A stretch of DNA of 64,000 nucleotides. Origin: Dasyornis broadbenti (Eukaryota; Chordata; Aves; Passeriformes; Dasyornithidae). Below, in pieces: positions 61,061-64,000 of this stretch (position 1 is its first letter; each line of letters opens with the position of its first letter). Made by a program: the position numbers and the translations under genes. Under the pieces are notes generated by a model that was not told the origin of the DNA, ran no database searches, and saw only the letters and a program-made list of their open reading frames with translations. The stretch is taken from assembly GCA_013397935.1 (NCBI GenBank), contig VZRN01005380.1:535126-599125 (forward strand), in the 5' to 3' direction.

Positions 61061-63947
61061 ATGGCTCTGGGTATGTCGTGAGGCAATAGCTGCTGATACA
61101 TGACATTACTTACATTTTGATAATTACTTACTAAGATATTAAGAATATGGAATATTAATTTGTAATATTATTATTACTAATAGAGAAGAATCGCTTATTA
61201 CTTCTTAAATCCCATATGATAATATAATAACTGTTGTATTTGATATTTTCACGTTTTGCTGCTAACCTTGTTAGCCAGGCAATTCTGTCTCACACAGCAC
61301 TGCAGACCAGGAAAACGCTCGAGCAGCATTACCCAACTGGTTATAGCAGTTCTCTCTGTTGGTTTTGGGGTTTTTTTTCCCCCTTGGACTTTGTGAGGTA
61401 AGAGGATAAAATCTTTGTTGACAGATTTTTCTTGGAGTCTATATTAAACCTTCATGGAATTGATAAAAAAGTAACTACTTTAATCACCTGGGGTTTTTTG
61501 CTGTTTGGATTTGTGAGGTACATGGACTCTTTAGTGTTCTGAAACAGCCCTTCAGCTGAGCCCTTACCCTGGAAGCACTGACTGTAACACAGATGTGCGT
61601 TGCAGAATCCCAATTAATGAAACGAGGCCAAGCAAGGGCACGTTGGGCTGGAAGGCAAATGGCTGGTTTTGCAAACACAAGTGATCACATGAATTCATAT
61701 ATTGGGACCACTTTATGGTAATACTAAAAAGCAGGTGCCCAATGCTGTACAGGTTACAGGAAGTGAAAAGATGAACTAGAGAAATGTTTTCAAGGAGTTA
61801 AAATGTAACATGTTTGGGGGACAGAAAAGAGTTAAAATGTAGTAAGAGATAAATATATATTTAATGATTAACAGCAGGACAGTCATGTGTTTGCTAAAAA
61901 TACTGAAATGACTGTCAAGAAGTCAGTGCACTTTTTTCTAGGCAGTGTCAGCAATTTTCAGCTAAGGTTACCTGGTTGTTGTGCTTGAAGCTCAGACAAT
62001 TGTAATATGTTAAGTATCAGATTTTTGTTAAACTTATGAGTGGGCGTATTTATATAAACTCTGAGTAGTAGTTTTAGATTTAGATAAAATTACCAATGTT
62101 AATATTCCTTTTATAAAATTTGTTAAGTGTCAGAAAATTACACTCACTTTAGTGACAATAAAATAAACTGACAAGTTTTCTTTTCGATTTAAACTGCAAA
62201 AGGTTCAGGATCTAAATTGGAACTTGTTTCATAAACAAACTAGATTAGGATTATTTCAATTTCAGTAATCTTAGCTAAAGTAAGATTCATTAGGAAAGAA
62301 ATATGGAAAAGTATCTTTCCAGTGGAATTTACATCCAACAATGCTGCTCTTCTTATTTCATTGTTATGGCAAAGAGGAAGAAACTTTGGGTTTTCTTAAT
62401 AAACTAGCCAGACTCCTATATCCTTACCAGAACCTTTTCTCATTGTTCATGACAACAGATGAAATACTTGAGACATCCTAATGTTGTCGTGCTGTGGACA
62501 TGTATTCCAGGACTGTTTTGTATAGGTGACATCAGCTTCTAATTTATATTCCCTCTCTGCCTTTCCCTGGTTGAATTAATGTTCACCTGCTCTTTCCAGC
62601 AGAACAGATTTTTTTGGTGTGCTTTAACTTACGGATAAAACCTTTCTAGTCTGTCTTGAAGTGTTTTTCCTGTGTGTTTAGGGTTGGGCCAGTGTACTTT
62701 GGCAAATGCAGTCACTGTCCTTCTCTGAGTTCAGAAATGTGATCTTTGACAGTAGCTACTCAGCTTATGCTTTTCTGGTGTGCAGTTACTCCGGGTAGAT
62801 TTACAGATGTAGTTTTTTAGGTATTTGAGGAAAATTTCTTTCTTACTGGCTGTTAGTGAGATCTATACCCAGTACTTACACCCAGCACATGGACATTCCC
62901 AGTCCCCTGCACTTACTTCTGTCATGGACCTCCTATGCTTTCTGTTGTCACGACACCTTCAGGTCTCAGTCTGCCTCTCAGAGTTTCACCCTCTCATGTA
63001 GCTCTACTTCCATGTCTTCATGCTCCACCAGACTTCTGTATTTATTTAGGAAGGCTGCTTGCAAACGAGTTCCTTGTTTCTTAACTGTTCATCTGCTGCC
63101 ACTCTTGTTTCTTGGATGCAGTAAATGTCAGTCATTTTCTGAACAAGCTGTTGGGATAACATAGGGATTTAAAGGAAATAAACAGCTAATCTAGAAGGCT
63201 TTTATAAAACAAAGATAGTGTTTTCCTGTAAATATGTAGAGAGCAAAGAAGTAAGAAAGAGAAAAGACAAGATCTCTGAATGCCTGCAGTTAGGTATCAG
63301 CTGATGTTTTATATCCTTTCATTTGTTTTGCTTGCTGCTCATCATGCCTCTAGGGTTGATTTGGAGACCTGATCTAAAGGACAAGGATGTAGCAAACCTT
63401 GACTGGCATCTCTCAGTTGGGTTTACTTAACCCCCAAAATCATATTCTATCCCAGTGTACTCAACAGTCTTCCTCCTGAACTCTAAAGCAAAATAAAAAT
63501 GGGGTTGGTTTGGCCTGTTGTGTTGGTTGTTGATTTTTTTTAGTTTGTGATTTGCTTATGGTTTGTTGTTTGTTTTTCCTTAGAGATTTTTGCCTCAGAG
63601 TTTAAGTAGTTTGAGTGACTGTTCAACAATTTTGGGCTAATTCTACGCTCAGAACAAGTTCCATTTGCAGTTGAATTCCTAGTTTAGGATTCAGAGTACA
63701 CTCACAACCAACACAATATATGATTATCAAATGTAAATTTAGCCACTAGAAGCTGTTTCATGTTTGCTTCTTTGTACATGTGCAGATGTGCAGAGCCCAG
63801 CAGCACTTGTTACAGACCCAGTTATGTTACATGGTATTCCAGGGACAAGAGCAAATATTAGAGAAGGCTTTTCACAATATGATTTGTTACTTTTACTGTT
63901 GTGTTTTGATATATTTTTGATATTTTAAATTGGTTATATCCTAATAG
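61061..63947. other. AT-rich non-coding DNA, possibly a first intron
   Basis: Nothing recognisable as coding. If the plus-strand donor at 60428 is real, this is the following intron. The 102-codon frame at 62856-63164 is Ser/Cys/Leu-rich and unlike any family I know, so it is not called. Confidence 0.5.
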
Positions 63948-64000
63948 GTCACTGGGCCCCATCAGCCAATGGACAAATACTTAGGAGAGGATCTCCGGTA
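63948..64000 (+). other. Possible second exon of an unidentified plus-strand gene (partial)
   Basis: After TCCTAATAG the sequence stays open to the window edge. An ATG at 63969 starts a frame reading MDKYLGEDLR. A purely structural guess: a 5' non-coding exon at the CpG island spliced to a start-codon exon here. The polypyrimidine tract is weak and I do not recognise the peptide. Confidence 0.2.

Noticed and set aside
60177..61101. Open frames of 200-262 codons across the second gap
   Set aside because: Most of each translation is N; the remainder is CpG-island or CTTCC-repeat sequence.
62856..63164. 102-codon Ser/Cys-rich frame
   Set aside because: It shows no recognisable domain, and composition matches surrounding non-coding DNA. 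I considered a transposon remnant but saw no supporting ends or reverse-transcriptase motif.
1..64000. CRISPR arrays, operons, prophage or other prokaryotic systems; tRNA and rRNA genes
   Set aside because: The DNA is vertebrate with spliced genes. I saw no regularly spaced repeats, no tRNA B-box with a foldable cloverleaf and no rRNA-like sequence.

Overview
The window is vertebrate nuclear DNA, most probably from a bird. The evidence is spliced genes with GT-AG introns, GC-rich CpG-island promoters interrupted by two assembly gaps, few recognisable interspersed repeats, and a 30-kb SPPL3 first intron that is short compared with mammals. The order SPPL3 - HNF1A - CUSTOS (C12orf43) matches human 12q24.31. 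Species cannot be fixed from sequence alone. Gene identities come from protein patterns I recognise; no search was run.

Layout. (1) 1-32,088, minus strand: the 5' part of SPPL3, an intramembrane aspartyl protease. Only coding exon 2 (1818-1895) and the tiny coding exon 1 (32066-32088) lie here. Between them is a 30-kb intron. The CpG-island promoter (about 31.64-33.12 kb) contains a 316-base gap. (2) 33.1-39.7 kb: non-coding DNA between the divergent SPPL3 and HNF1A genes, with one CTCF-like motif. (3) 39.7-53.65 kb, plus strand: the complete HNF1A gene. It has a promoter with an HNF4-type DR1 site and a forkhead site, then ten coding exons whose joined reading frame encodes 634 residues. All nine introns have GT-AG ends, and phases are consistent throughout. 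(4) 53.65-56.39 kb: 3' region shared by two convergent genes. (5) 56,389-59,183, minus strand: the complete CUSTOS gene in six coding exons (267 residues), with a CpG-island promoter carrying two ZNF143-type motifs. (6) 59.3-64 kb: a third CpG island with a 464-base gap, perhaps the 5' end of an unidentified plus-strand gene.

The three genes are neighbours but not one pathway. HNF1A is an epithelial transcription factor, SPPL3 is a Golgi protease that sheds glycosyltransferases, and CUSTOS is a nuclear modulator of Wnt signalling. I found no novel biological system. The best leads are an apparent non-canonical (GG) splice acceptor in CUSTOS, the paired ZNF143-type motifs, the HNF1A promoter block with a minimal upstream ORF, and several perfect inverted repeats in introns.
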